Positions 43,561-53,690 of a stretch of 64,000 nucleotides of DNA are shown piece after piece. A program made the translations under genes and the position numbers. The notes below the pieces were generated by a model. It was not told the DNA's origin and ran no database searches. It saw only the letters and a list, made by a program, of their open reading frames with translations. This DNA comes from Pisaster brevispinus (taxonomy: Eukaryota; Echinodermata; Asteroidea; Forcipulatida; Asteriidae). The first letter of the stretch is position 1, and each line of letters opens with the position of its first letter. The stretch spans positions 3,162,001-3,226,000 of the forward strand of contig JAMKCF010000020.1 of NCBI GenBank assembly GCA_023634235.1. The letters run 5' to 3'.

Positions 43561-43622
43561 CTAAAGGGATTAGAACTCCAAAAAGAGACTCTTGAAGCAG
43601 AGAAAGATGGACTTGATTTCAA
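43561..43622 (+). CDS. Candidate exon d, coiled-coil-like
   Basis: Open from 'ACAAG|CAG|CTAAAGG' (either AG) to 'TTTCAA|GTAAGAAAG'. It reads LKGLELQKETLEAEKDGLDF and leaves AA. The heptad-like, Glu/Lys/Leu-rich sequence looks like a coiled coil. Phase 0 at the start fits exon b (48-bp form). The two leftover bases plus the first G of exon e make AAG (Lys) and set the frame that is fully open there. The acceptor is the weakest part, since the pyrimidine tract lies about 25 bp upstream with an earlier AG. Confidence 0.4.
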
Positions 43623-43899
43623 GTAAGAAAGCTGCGGAGGTGGCTGGAAAAAGACAGTCAACTGATTGGTCAATTAAAGGAAGTTGTCATGGCAACAAAA
43701 AGAACAAACCCATATTCCAAAAACTTCGGCAGTTTAATTGGTGCAGGACACAACAAGGGTTAAATAGAACAGTGATCAATTCTTTTTTTGCACTTTCCAT
43801 AATATGGACAATTTTCTTTTTATCAAAGCATTGTAACAATCCATGTGAATCGGTCCAACTTTTTTAACTGGGTAATGGCAGCTTTAGTGGATGTTTTGG

Positions 43900-44268
43900 A
43901 TGTTAACTAATTTTGTACAGGAAGTGTTTCGAAAGCAGTGGTTTTTTACACTGAATGTGAGGTTAGGGACTGGTATTTTTTCTCCCACTTTCATAAGGAC
44001 CCTATCTATTGAAAAATGTGTGCATCACAAAACTGACCTTAGAGCCTATCTTTAAATATTTGAAGTTCGACAATCCTTCTCTTTGCAGAATGAATGCAAT
44101 TTTATTGATGTCTACCTGGTTATTAGAAACTTGTATTTGGTTTTCTTTTTGCTTCAGCAAGAAATAGACTGAGAGTAATGCGACTTAGGTATCAAAACAA
44201 CAGGGTAGGGATTTTTGTTACCTCTCTTTGCTTAAAGAAAAGTATGTTATTGTTGAACACAAAAATTG
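43900..44268. other. Presumed intron sequence
   Basis: No repeat. A strong isolated acceptor-like site ('TTTTCTTTTTGCTTCAG' at about 44158) has no usable frame after it: joined to exon d it meets TAG after three codons. Confidence 0.4.
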
Positions 44269-44603
44269 ACATAGGTTGTCATGGCCAAGCGGTCTATTGC
44301 ACTCAAGTTCTGGTGGTTAAGTCATCTGGGTGCGGGTTCCAATCCCGGTTATGGCACTTATGTCCTTGAGGAAGATGCTTGGCTATAATTGCGCCCGGGG
44401 TGTAAATGGGTACCTGTGAGGGTACAGGTTGAACTTGTGTTAAAAAAAGCTTTCAGAGTGCCAGGGCTGTTCGATCACTCCCCAAGGAGCTGAGAAAGCT
44501 TGCAGAAATGTTGTTGTCCCAATGACTAGGGCACTAATGTAAAGCGCATTGATAGGTTATTGAAACATGTGCTATATAAGAACTAGTGATTTTTGGTTAT
44601 TAT
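44269..44603 (+). mobile_element. tRNA-derived SINE
   Basis: A box TGGCCAAGCGG, B box GGGTTCCAATCCCGG, body 'GGGTACCTGTGAGGGTACAG', end 'TGTGCTATATAAGAACTAGT'. Same body type as 31.71 kb. It lies within the presumed intron between exons d and e. Confidence 0.8.
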
Positions 44604-44664
44604 AGCAATGTCCAACTAACCGACCATCTTTGCAGACTGTGTATTTGCAGAGCCTATTAAATCA

Positions 44665-44880
44665 TAGCGTGTAAAGACCGAGCAATCTAGAGCACTGAAC
44701 TTAAGTTCTTTGGCTGAACTATCAGAGGGTCCGAATCCCGTTTGTGACACTTGTGTTTCTTGGGCAAGAAAACTTAACTTGAATGGCTTCTCATCACCCA
44801 GGAGTAAAAGGGTACTTGTTAGGTGGGTAGAGATTGTTGGTGTGAATGATAAGGGACCTGTGCGCCAAACTTAGGTCCTG
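44665..44880 (+). mobile_element. Degenerate SINE, 3' truncated
   Basis: 'AGACCGAGCAATCTAGAGCA' (A-box-like), 'AGGGTCCGAATCCCGTTTGT' (B-box-like) and 'GGAGTAAAAGGGTACTTGTT' follow the same layout as 31.71 kb, with more mutations. It lies in tandem with the SINE at 44.27 kb. Confidence 0.7.
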
Positions 44881-45093
44881 GTGTTGAAATGCTGAAGAAA
44901 ACGATATTCCCAAAAATTATTCTAAAAAATAAATATTGTCCCAGTGCACACATACATTTCGGAAACCCTGACGCTAAGTGCTTGGTGTTAAGGGACTGTT
45001 TAGGGTTAAGCGGCTCTATGACATCTAGGTTCTGGACTCGTTTCTGACTAATTTGATTGGTTTTATTTCTTCTGATCTATTTCTGCCTACTAG

Positions 45094-45216
45094 GCTGAGG
45101 AAGTCAACCAGCTTACATCATGTCAACCAACTGCCATCAAGGCTATCAGACTCCAAGCCATTGTGCCCCCCGTTTGAGATAGAAATAGTCCCAGTGACGA
45201 GCTTGACAAACTCCAG
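45094..45216 (+). CDS. Candidate exon e of a plus-strand gene
   Basis: 123 bp between 'TATTTCTGCCTACTAG' and 'CTCCAG|GTAAAATT'. In the frame set by exon d (AA+G) it is fully open: LRKSTSLHHVNQLPSRLSDS, then KPLCPPFEIEIVPVTSLTNS, leaving AG. The other plausible frame (AEEVNQLTSCQPTAIKAIRL) has one TGA. The proline-containing, basic reading is not a recognised domain. Confidence 0.4.
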
Positions 45217-45357
45217 GTAAAATTGATTTCAGTGTAGTAGATGTTAAATTGGCATCAGGGTTAACAAATATTTTTTGGTTTTACCCATACTATGTGAATA
45301 AATCACTGTATACTCGATACTTTCCAGAGTTCTGTGAATAAAAAATCCACAGGCATA

Positions 45358-45423
45358 TTACTCAGGATTCGAACCCATGACCTTCGCCATTCTAGAGCAG
45401 ATGTCTCACCACTAGACCTCCAA
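45358..45423 (-). mobile_element. tRNA-like fragment, second SINE type
   Basis: On the minus strand 'GTCTAGTGGTGAGACATCTG' and 'CATGGGTTCGAATCCTGAGT' give A- and B-box-like sequences at tRNA spacing. Related to 30.10 kb. No conserved body was identified, so it might be a tRNA pseudogene. Confidence 0.5.
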
Positions 45424-45542
45424 GATTAACTGGTAGCTAGAGGCAGTTTGAATCCTATAAAGCAGTGGGTATTGTGTCAAGACAATCAAAGCATACTGAT
45501 CGAAACGACAAGTTATTTTATACATGGTTTCACCACAAACTT

Positions 45543-45612
45543 CACCTGACTTTATGAAATGTTTCTTGAAAACTAGAGAATTGAAATGAATGAACTCTTT
45601 CAAAAACCAATG
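45543..45612 (-). repeat. Inverted outlier of the ~74-bp minisatellite
   Basis: On the minus strand this reads 'ATCATTGGTTTTTGAAAGAG', then TTCATTTCAATTCTCTAGTT and TTCAAGAAACAT. That is one unit of the array at 46.9-47.4 kb, in reverse orientation and about 1.3 kb away. Confidence 0.85.
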
Positions 45613-45672
45613 ATTTGATGACCTTAACCTAAAATTCCATTTTCCTTTTTATTTGTTTATTTATTTTTACAG

Positions 45673-45706
45673 AGAACACAAATACTTGAAGACGACAGAG
45701 GTCTGA
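45673..45706 (+). CDS. Candidate terminal exon f of a plus-strand gene
   Basis: It follows 'TTTATTTATTTTTACAG'. With AG carried from exon e it reads REHKYLKTTEV and stops at TGA 45704-45706. In the alternative frame it reads RTQILEDDRGLTIKREIS and stops at 45729. Either way a stop follows within 60 bp, so this would be the last coding exon. An AATAAA occurs at 46353. Confidence 0.35.
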
Positions 45707-46609
45707 CAATCAAAAGAGAAATCTCATGAGCAGCAACAAACATCTTCCCTTGTCTTAGTAAATATTTTGCAAACTCTATTTTAGTAACATGAGCTAAATT
45801 CACTTGAGCAAGATGCTCCATGAAAAAAAACCACTTTAACTTGGAGCAAGTTTGGGTGCTAAATCTTCAGTTAATTTGAAGTTTAAATCATGGCAGATCA
45901 AAAAGTGTTGGCTTATCTGTCCATTGTCTTAAATTTCTCATAACTTGCATAAAGTGCAATAACAAACTATAGGCCTACTGATTGGCATTTTGGCAAAAAC
46001 CTACAATTTTTCTGTTAAACCATACTGAAGGAGATCATTCTTGAAGTTAACTTTGCATGTAATCACAAATGTTTACAAAGCGTTATCTGCTTCATCAAAC
46101 AACCTTTCACTGCCACCTTGAAACAGTATTGTAGCTAGCAAATTTGACTAGAGAAACAGTGCACCGGGGCTAGGTTGATCCAGTTGGACAAGCTAGTCAA
46201 ACCATTATGATCAAGTGACATGTAGACTATGGTTAAGTCTAGAAAACTTTATCCACCCATTCGACCTTGCTCGTGTTTGTACAGTATATTCAGGCTAATT
46301 TCAGAAAAAGGATGGTGTTGCGTAAATATTTTGTGGTATAAAGTTTTAACATTGAATAAAAAATGGCATTATTACTACATTTCCTGCAGCATGCTAAAGT
46401 GCACCATTGCTAGCATTATAAACAAAATATGTTTAGCCATGTACAAGTTTGCACAAATCCATTGTACACAAATGTTACATATATGTAGTTATCCTACATA
46501 CACTAATTGCTGTTGTTTTAATTTTTAAAATTGTGCTGCAATTAAAATAAGGTAGGAACTGCAATTTGTGGGTTCTTCCAATGCCATTTCCTGAACTTTG
46601 ACAGTACGT

Positions 46610-46830
46610 GTTCTTCAGATGGAAATATTTCTCTGGAGGATTGGTACTGGTATGAACTTAAGAATCGGTGAGCTTTCAGATGGAAACATTTCTCTGGAGG
46701 ATTGGTACTGGGGTAAACTTTAGAATCAGTGAGCTTTCAAACGGAAATATTTCTCTGGAGAATTAGTACTGGTATGTACTTTATAGAATCAGTGAGCTTT
46801 CAGATTGAACCAAATAAATTATTCATTGAA
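46610..46830 (+). repeat. ~62-bp tandem repeat
   Basis: Three to four units contain 'TTTCAGATGGAAATATTTCT' and 'GGAGGATTGGTACTGG'. Diverged. Lies next to, but is distinct from, the ~74-bp array. Confidence 0.8.
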
Positions 46831-46904
46831 ACGACAACTAGTACTTTGTCTTTGAAGGTTTGTAAACATGTACGAAATTGGTACTTTGGAAGATTACATT
46901 CATT

Positions 46905-47400
46905 CCAATTCTCTAGTTTTAAAGAAACATATCATCAAGGGATGGTATATCATTGGTTTTTGGAAGAGTACATTCATTCAAATCCTCTAGTTTTCAAGAC
47001 ACATATCATACAATGATGGTACATCATTGGTTTTTGGAAGAGCAAATTCATCCCAATCCTCTAGTTTTAAAGAAACATATCATCAAGGGATGGTACATTA
47101 TTGGTTTTTGGAAGAGTACATTCATCCCAAAACTCTAGTTTTCAAGAAACACATCATAAAGGGATGGTACATCATTGGTTGTTGGAAGAGTACATTCATT
47201 CCAATTTTCTAGTTTTCAAGAAACATGTCAAAAAGAGATAGTACATCATTGGTGTTTGGAAGCATACATTAATTCCAATCCTCTAGTTTTCAAGACACAT
47301 ATCATACAATGATGGTACATCATTGGTTTTTGGAAGAGCAAATTCATCCCAATCCTCTAGGTTTCAAAAAAACTATTATAAAGGGTTGGTACATTTTTGG
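46905..47400 (+). repeat. ~74-bp minisatellite
   Basis: Six to seven units contain 'GGTACATCATTGGTTTTTGG', 'AAGAGTACATTCATTCCAAT' and 'CTCTAGTTTTCAAGAAACAT'. One inverted unit lies at 45.54 kb. Confidence 0.9.
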
Positions 47401-47404
47401 TCAA

Positions 47405-48560
47405 ACATAAATATACTTTCCAAGGAATCAACAATACCACACTCACCTAGAATCACAAAATTGCATGAATGTACAGGACATTAGAGAAAGTTGTGAAAAT
47501 AAAATATACTTTCACAAGGTTGATTTTGATAGTTGTTGTTTATCATGGACAAGTAAAAACAAGGTTTAATAAACATCACGAGCAAACTTGTAAGCTTTTA
47601 AAGTGAGATGAGCTTGTTTGAACAGTTACACCTTTTAATCGTATGAATTTGTTGACCCCTGTTGGAACAGTTTTAAATGTTTGAAGTTGTTGACCCCTGT
47701 TTTGTTCACTTAATATTGCGTGTTAATTCTCGTGCATTCGCTGGCAGTGCACTGGGATTGTTAAATTAGATTAACCCAAATCCTGTTGGTCCATAACATG
47801 ACTGGTTTGCTGTGTTCCATTCACAGAAAAAGGTCAAACTTAACGCGATATGTAACCGCAGAGGAGAGTGCAATCCTAACTTACATACTGACCTAGTTAA
47901 TACACATATGAACATGGACAAACAGAAACATTTGAATCAATGAGAAGTTAGTTTCTGAAAAGTTATTTCATTTTATCTTTTCTCAAAACAGTTCATTTCT
48001 GAACAAAAATCAAAAACTCAAAAAAAAAAATATATGTTTTACACGTAGGCCTACATGAAATGATCCCCAAATAAGTCATACTTTTGGCACAGTACACCCA
48101 TTCATCACTAAAGTAATAGCAACAATAATAGAAGTATAACAACAGTAATAATCATTAATGTAGTTACAAACATCTTTTTGAAAAAACAGTAATATAGTCA
48201 AATATGAACTGCAACAAAGACAAAAAAACTGAACTGCCAACTAATGTTTTCTCTGTCACTATATAAGAAACATCAGGAAATCAGCTGAAGTTATACAACT
48301 GTACGGTCATGCATTCATGTGAATGCAAAATATTGTCTGCTGATAATAATTATTACCCAATTACACATGTTCATGTGAGATCTATAATGTTAATTTCTTT
48401 TAAAATTAAACAAAGGTATGACAACAAACTGTTTATTTACATTTATCTTTACCAACTTATTCCTTGTTTTTACACATTCGTTTATTGTTGCCCTCTGTAC
48501 TACAAATACTCTACTCTATTTTGAGTTTTGGTTTTCTCGGGCAGCTGGGGGGGGGGGCAA
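47405..48560. other. Low-copy DNA
   Basis: No gene or array. A-run at about 48020, G-run at about 48548. Confidence 0.5.
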
Positions 48561-48564
48561 GATA

Positions 48565-48788
48565 TTAAATTATGTTTTGTTTGTCCATTAATTGCAATAA
48601 GGCATCAATGTTACTGTGATTTGTTGCCTGAAAATACCAGCGTGTAGCTCTGTCATTCATTTGTTCAAAAGTTTGTTGCGAATATCTACGCAAACTACCA
48701 TGAAACTTGGTAGCAGTTGCAACATGTTTTGCAAACACATGCATGTACAGTGTTACATCGTGGGAAGGTTTGTACTCAATAGTAATCA
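48565..48788 (-). pseudogene. C-terminal fragment of a transposon-type protein, cut by a SINE
   Basis: The minus strand reads TIEYKPSHDVTLYMHVFAKH, then VATATKFHGSLRRYSQQTFE, then QMNDRATRWYFQATNHSNID and ALLQLMDKQNII, ending in a stop. The pattern 'MHV..KHV...HGSL..FSQQ.FE..N......YF..TNH....L.QLM' is one I associate with a widespread family of transposable-element or domesticated proteins in aquatic invertebrates. That is recollection, not a search. The frame is interrupted at its 5' side exactly where the ATT-rich tail of the SINE at 48.79 kb begins. No ATG context or upstream exon is visible, so this is a remnant. Confidence 0.4.
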
Positions 48789-49224
48789 TCTAATAATAAT
48801 AATATTAGTGGCTTCTTATATAGGGCTCATATCTGTCACTCAGTAACGCTCAATGCACTTCAACATTCAGTATTTTTCTGCAAGGTATGTGGAGCTACCT
48901 TTCTTAAGTATGATACTTTTTCCTTTACATAGCACCATGTAATGGTTTACAAAGTGCTGTGGTGCAATATGCAGCCAATCAAACCAGGAACACCAGGGCG
49001 AACCCCTTCTCTTTTTGATATGTGCCCCAGGTTCTTTTAAGTGCATTACACAACAGACGGGACTAACGGCATTACGTCCCATCCAAAGGACAAAGTAATA
49101 ATAGTTAAGTGTCTTGCTTAAGGACACAAGTGTCCCAAGCCAGACTCGAACCCACACTCTGCTGATCAGAAACACCAGAGCTTGAGTCTGGTGCTCTTAC
49201 CTGCTCGGCCACGACATGCCACAC
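48789..49224 (-). mobile_element. Full-length tRNA-derived SINE, long-body type
   Basis: Reverse orientation of the element at 36.24 kb: head at about 49224 (TGTCGTGGCCGAGCAGGTAA), B box GGGTTCGAGTCTGG, body 'AGAAGGGGTTCGCCCTGGTG', end 'TATATAAGAAGCCACT' and an ATT-rich tail at 48789. It interrupts the protein fragment listed at 48565. Confidence 0.85.
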
Positions 49225-49697
49225 CCATAACTCTGTTTTAGTTTAAGCTCTTCTTGGTCCAAGAGCTTACTTTCAAGTTAATGCTCCATTTTGCTTTTCA
49301 GCCCCCTAATGATTGCATAAATTGCATAATGGGTTATCTAACCCAATCTGAATCACTAACTGAATAGCAGTGTCCTAAGTATTTTGTCCCAGAGCTAATA
49401 ACTAATACAACTAGCAACAGCTTCAAAAAGGAAGCCACTAGAAATTAATAAATACATGCATTTGAAAATTATTACAATCCAATATCAATGGTTAAAATAC
49501 AATGTTTGCTTCAGACAAGCTAACTGGAGTTTAAAGTACTTATTTGAAAGACAGTAAACAGTTAAACAAATTCCAAGTCATCTTGGTAGTAAGTGACGTT
49601 CAACCGGTTGACTTCTTGCCATCATAATTAAAGACGACAAGTTTACACAACTAAACCTTACTTAGAAAATTCATGCCAATTTCAGTGACAAAAGTAT

Positions 49698-49792
49698 CAA
49701 GATTGGGACTCGACCCCACGCTCTGCTGATCAGAAACACCAGAGCTTGAGTCCAATGCACGTGACCCCTCAGCCACAAAACGCCACTATTTT
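49698..49792 (-). mobile_element. SINE head fragment
   Basis: On the minus strand 'GGCTGAGGGGTCACGTGCAT' and 'CTGATCAGCAGAGCGTGGGG' then TCGAGTCCCAATC form the tRNA-like head of the same SINE family. No body follows. Confidence 0.6.
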
Positions 49793-49799
49793 TTCATGA

Positions 49800-50440
49800 G
49801 GTTAGAGACCTGTAATTTTGTTTCTCTTTCATTAGATCTAGCTTTTTATGTAGGAAAATTTGAACATTACTAACCATAGCCTCTCTGCAATATTTGTCTA
49901 CATGAGGAAAATACCACATGCACTAGCAGACATTAGAAAAGTCGCAATTCCCATGAAAGTATGAAATTTCTTCAAAAATTCATTATTTGAATCAAACAAT
50001 TCTTACACCTGGTTCAGACAGGCACCCTAGAGTCATGCCGGACCAAATTATTTGATGTACATGAAGTACATGAAATACATGAAAAGTTTGACGTCTGAAA
50101 CAGTCTGGATGCGACTGGATGCGCTGGAAGTCAAAAGATCGACTGTTGCAGTCGCTCAGGACTCTATTGCATCTTGCTTTCCTACTTTGATTTTGTCATG
50201 TAAGCCAAACCTAAAGTAAATGTCATGTTAAGTTTGCCAGTCTGAAACCAAAATGTATTTGGGTTGGCCTAGAGTGGCTCCTAATCTTTTTGGTTCGGCG
50301 CGACTCTAAATTTTACATAGAAGCTAGGTACTTTGGTTCAAGACGGTCCTTTTGGAAAAATACACAACAGGAGCGTCTTGAATCAAGAATATAAAGAAGA
50401 ATGCAGAGATAAATGTGTGTGACTCATACAGTGTACATGC
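49800..50440. other. Low-copy DNA
   Basis: Nothing beyond two short local repeats ('ACATGAAGTACATGAAATAC' near 50058; 'GACTGGATGCG' near 50113). Confidence 0.5.
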
Positions 50441-50459
50441 CAGCATTCCCTTACAGAAA

Positions 50460-51450
50460 TTTAAGGAAGCTTGCTGCAAGCTTGCTGCAAGCTTGCAGAG
50501 AACATGATGGCAAGCTTGCCGCAAGCTTGCCAAGAGCTTGCCGCGAGCTTGCAGCTAGCTTGCAGAGAGCTTGCAGGGTTCCAAATATGCAAATTAGGGT
50601 AAGCTTGCGGCAAGCTTGCGGCAAGCTTGCGGCAAGCTTGCGGCAAGCTTGCGGCAAGCTTGCGGCAAGCTTCCGGCACCCGGCAGAATGGCAAGCTTGC
50701 AGCAAGCTTGCAAGTTGGTGCAAGCTTGCCCTCATTTGCATATTTGGAACCCTGCAAGCTTGCGGCAAGCTCTCTGCAAGCTTGCGGCAAGCTCTCTGCA
50801 AGCTTGCGGCAAGCTCTCAAGCTCTCTGCAAGCTTGTGGCAAGCTCTCAAGCTCTCTGCAAGCTTGCGGCAAGCTCTCAAGCTCTCTGCAAGCTTGCGGC
50901 AAGCTCTCAAGCTCTCTACAAGCTTGCGGCAAGCTCTCAAGCTCTCTGCAAGCTTGCGGCAAGCTCTCAAGCTCTCTGCAAGCTTGCGCAAGCTCTCAAG
51001 CTCTCTGCAAGCTTGCGGCAAGCTCTCAAGCTCTCTACAAGCTTGCGGCAAGCTCTCAAGCTCTCTGCAAGCTTGCGGCAAGCTCTCAAGCTCTCTGCAA
51101 GCTTGCGCATGCTCTCAAGCTCTCTGCAAGCTTGCGCAAGCTCCCTGCAAGCTTGCCTGCAGAATGGCAAGCTTGCACATGTGGGAAGAATGCGACAAGC
51201 TTAAAAATTGTGCCTATATAATGAGCAAGCTTGGTTGGCAAGCTTGCATGAATGGCCAGTTATTGCAAGCTTATTTGCGCCAGCAAGCTTGCACAACAAG
51301 ATGACAAGCTTGCCAATTAAAATCTAGCTGTCCGGAATTAAGCTTGCGCCAATGGGCGCATGCATGCATGGCAAGCTTGCGCAGGCATTGTAGGCAGGAT
51401 GGCAAGCTTGCGCAGGCAGGATGGCAAGCTTGCGCCAACAGCATGGCATT
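50460..51450. repeat. Palindromic GCAAGCTTGC array, cluster 1
   Basis: The 10-bp palindrome GCAAGCTTGC, or its core AAGCTT, recurs dozens of times. From about 50760 to 51140 it forms a regular 30-bp tandem repeat (CTCTCTGCAAGCTTGCGGC plus AAGCTCTCAAG). Before and after this it is spaced by 0-20 bp of other sequence. Near 50580 and 50730 short unique stretches (CCAAATATGCAAATTAGGG and its inverse) make a larger inverted repeat. Long 'KLAASL', 'LRQACG' and 'SSSLQA' frames on both strands are by-products of a self-complementary, stop-poor motif. Confidence 0.95.
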
Positions 51451-51459
51451 TGTGCATGT

Positions 51460-53100
51460 GGGCTGATATCATGCTTGAGGTAATTTCTGCGAAGGGAAGT
51501 TTGCACATGTGTATGAGCTGCATATGTAAATGGCGATTAGCTTAATTTATTATCGTTGGCATATGGTTGGTCCTAAAAAATAATGGATGCATCACTTTTA
51601 AATTGTGCCAATTAAATGACAAGCCTGTTGCAAGCTTGCCGTCATCTTGCCACAATTAAGACCTCCTGTCTTCAGAGGCGATGCTGAAGGATATAGCTGG
51701 AACAGGTATATGACAGGAACTGACAACAAAAAGATGCCAATAAAAGCATATTCCTGAATGATTAGTTTTTCAGTTTATTGACATTCAGTAAAACACAACT
51801 CTTTCCCTTCAAACAATACCCTCAGTGCAGTGTAAAAAAACTGCCAACCCAATATAAAACAATTTAATGATGTTGACTGTTCGTTACGTATATACAGTTG
51901 CTGAAGTCCAAGCACACACACTACACTATTGTAACTTCAATCTCCTCAGACACACTCTTCAAAAGAAACAACCAACTCCAACAGAAGAAGTCCAAACTTT
52001 TCTGGCTTTGTGGCCAACCTTTCCTGCTGTTCCAGCCCATTCTTTGAGATGCGTACTCCCAACCTTGGGCACCCCCAAAAAACAAGATGAAGATAATTTC
52101 TTCTATGATGAAATACTGATATTCAGGTCAACATGAAATAGAAATCTTGATCGATCAGGTTTGAGTATGGCACAATGAAATGTAGTGATGGGTGGCCTAT
52201 GTTCTTGGATCTGGGCAAGCACTGAACATTAAACCTGGAAGAATCAAATGAAGTTATAGTCATAGCCATCAGGGCATTGTTGCTCAGATTTTAGGCAGCA
52301 CTTAAAAAGCAACAAATCCATGGCTTCTACATCATCAAAGGAAAATACTCTCCTCCATGCTCCGTTGACAAAAACAAAGTGATATTGACATACAGACATT
52401 CTGTGTAATAGTACATCCCATGTAGTTACATACATAGTATTAGTAGTATAATTAAAGTATAGTAGTAGCAAATAAACAGCTTACCAATCCATGATAATTC
52501 TGATCAATCTTCCATGTTCTGGTCATGTTTGTTTCTTTAATGTCTTGTTTAGTTTCCACTGAGTATATAGAGTATAACTTCCATTGTTTGCAAGTGATTA
52601 TTAACATATTAAATTGTGGTACAAAAACCTACACACCAACACCTCCAACACAAGCAGCTTCCAGTAGCCATTGCACTTTCAATATGAGTGCCAGTTAGAA
52701 TTCAAATTTACCACACAGGAAGTGTTATGCAATGGACAGTGTCAAGTTACACTTCTTGAGTGACCCTGGTGTACTTAAGCCTTCATGAACATGTACAGGA
52801 ATTTGCAGTTGTAGGCCCCCTAGCCTTCAAGTCTGAAACTCTTTAGAAATTCTAAACTTCGACTGCTTATACATGAAAAAGTTGTGGATTTTGTGACTGC
52901 TTAATCAACATTGTTGATATTGTCCTGTCAAAACTGATTTAATTTTTTTCTGTGGCAGCAAACATAGTGTAAAAAGAAGGTATAAGTGTGGACATTTCTA
53001 GATGGGGTTTCAAAGCCCAAACTGCCCCCTATGCGATCTGCAAGTGAAAAACTTGCACAGGCGCAGAAGTATGAAATTGAAAATCCATCAGTTACAAATA
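51460..53100. other. Low-copy DNA between the two palindrome clusters
   Basis: Contains a candidate minus-strand exon (listed separately) and a few isolated AAGCTTGC sites at its edges. No array. Confidence 0.5.
52244..52400 (-). CDS. Candidate minus-strand terminal exon
   Basis: After the acceptor-like 'TGTACTATTACACAG' the minus strand reads, from an ATG one base in, MSVCQYHFVFVNGAWRR, then VFSFDDVEAMDLLLFKCCLK, then SEQQCPDGYDYNFI and TGA. The composition (few stops in this frame, mixed residues) is more gene-like than its surroundings. The frame also stays open upstream to 52471. I do not recognise the protein, and no partner exon was found with confidence. Confidence 0.3.
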
Positions 53101-53119
53101 CAAGCTATGTTTGCAAGTA

Positions 53120-53690
53120 CATTTAGCAAGCTTGTATTAATTAAGCCATATGTGCAAGCTTGCACTAGCCATTTGCTATATACAGCTTGCCAAACAAGTT
53201 GGCAAGCTTGCAGTGTGCAGCAAGCTTAAGATTGCAAGCTTAATTTTTTGTGACCAAACCATGCAATTGCTTGCTTCAAAATTGCAAGCTTGCCAAGAAA
53301 CCATGCAAGCTTGCAAGCTTGCCAAAAAAAATTGCAAGCTTGTCAAAAACATGCAAGCTTTGCAAGAAGCTTGCCAAAAAACCATGCAAGCTTTCAAGCT
53401 TGCTTGTCAAAAAACATGCAAGCTTGCAGCAAGCTTGCCAAGAAACCATGCTAGCTTGCAAGCTTGCAAAAAAAGTTTGCAAGCTTGTCAATAAAGATTG
53501 CGAGCTTGCCAAGAAACCATGCAAGCTTGCATGAAGACAAACGTTTCATGCAAGCTTGCAGCTAGCTTGCAGAAATTATTGCAAGCTCATTTGAGCTTGC
53601 AGCAAGCTCAATGAGATTGTCACAAGCTTAAAACTAGCTTGCCGCAAGCTTGTCGCAAGCTTGATTTTCCGTAAGGGTTGTTTCATTGCC
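53120..53690. repeat. Palindromic GCAAGCTTGC array, cluster 2
   Basis: The same decamer is spaced irregularly by short A-rich pieces (CCAAGAAACCAT, CAAAAAACAT). Here the spacers are AT-rich, unlike cluster 1. It ends at 'GCTTGATTTTCCGTAAGGG', next to the start of the duplicated 3.6-kb segment. Confidence 0.95.

Noticed and set aside
44158..44190. Strong acceptor site followed by a short exon-like piece
   Set aside because: In the only phase compatible with the preceding candidate exon it reaches TAG after three codons.
50413..51304. Long frames with KLAASL, QACGKL and SSSLQA repeats (up to 263 codons)
   Set aside because: They come from the self-complementary GCAAGCTTGC motif and a 30-bp unit; equivalent frames exist on both strands and in several phases.
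51867..52136. 89-codon plus-strand frame
   Set aside because: No clear splice context or recognisable motif. The opposite strand also has a plausible 45-codon frame, so neither could be preferred.
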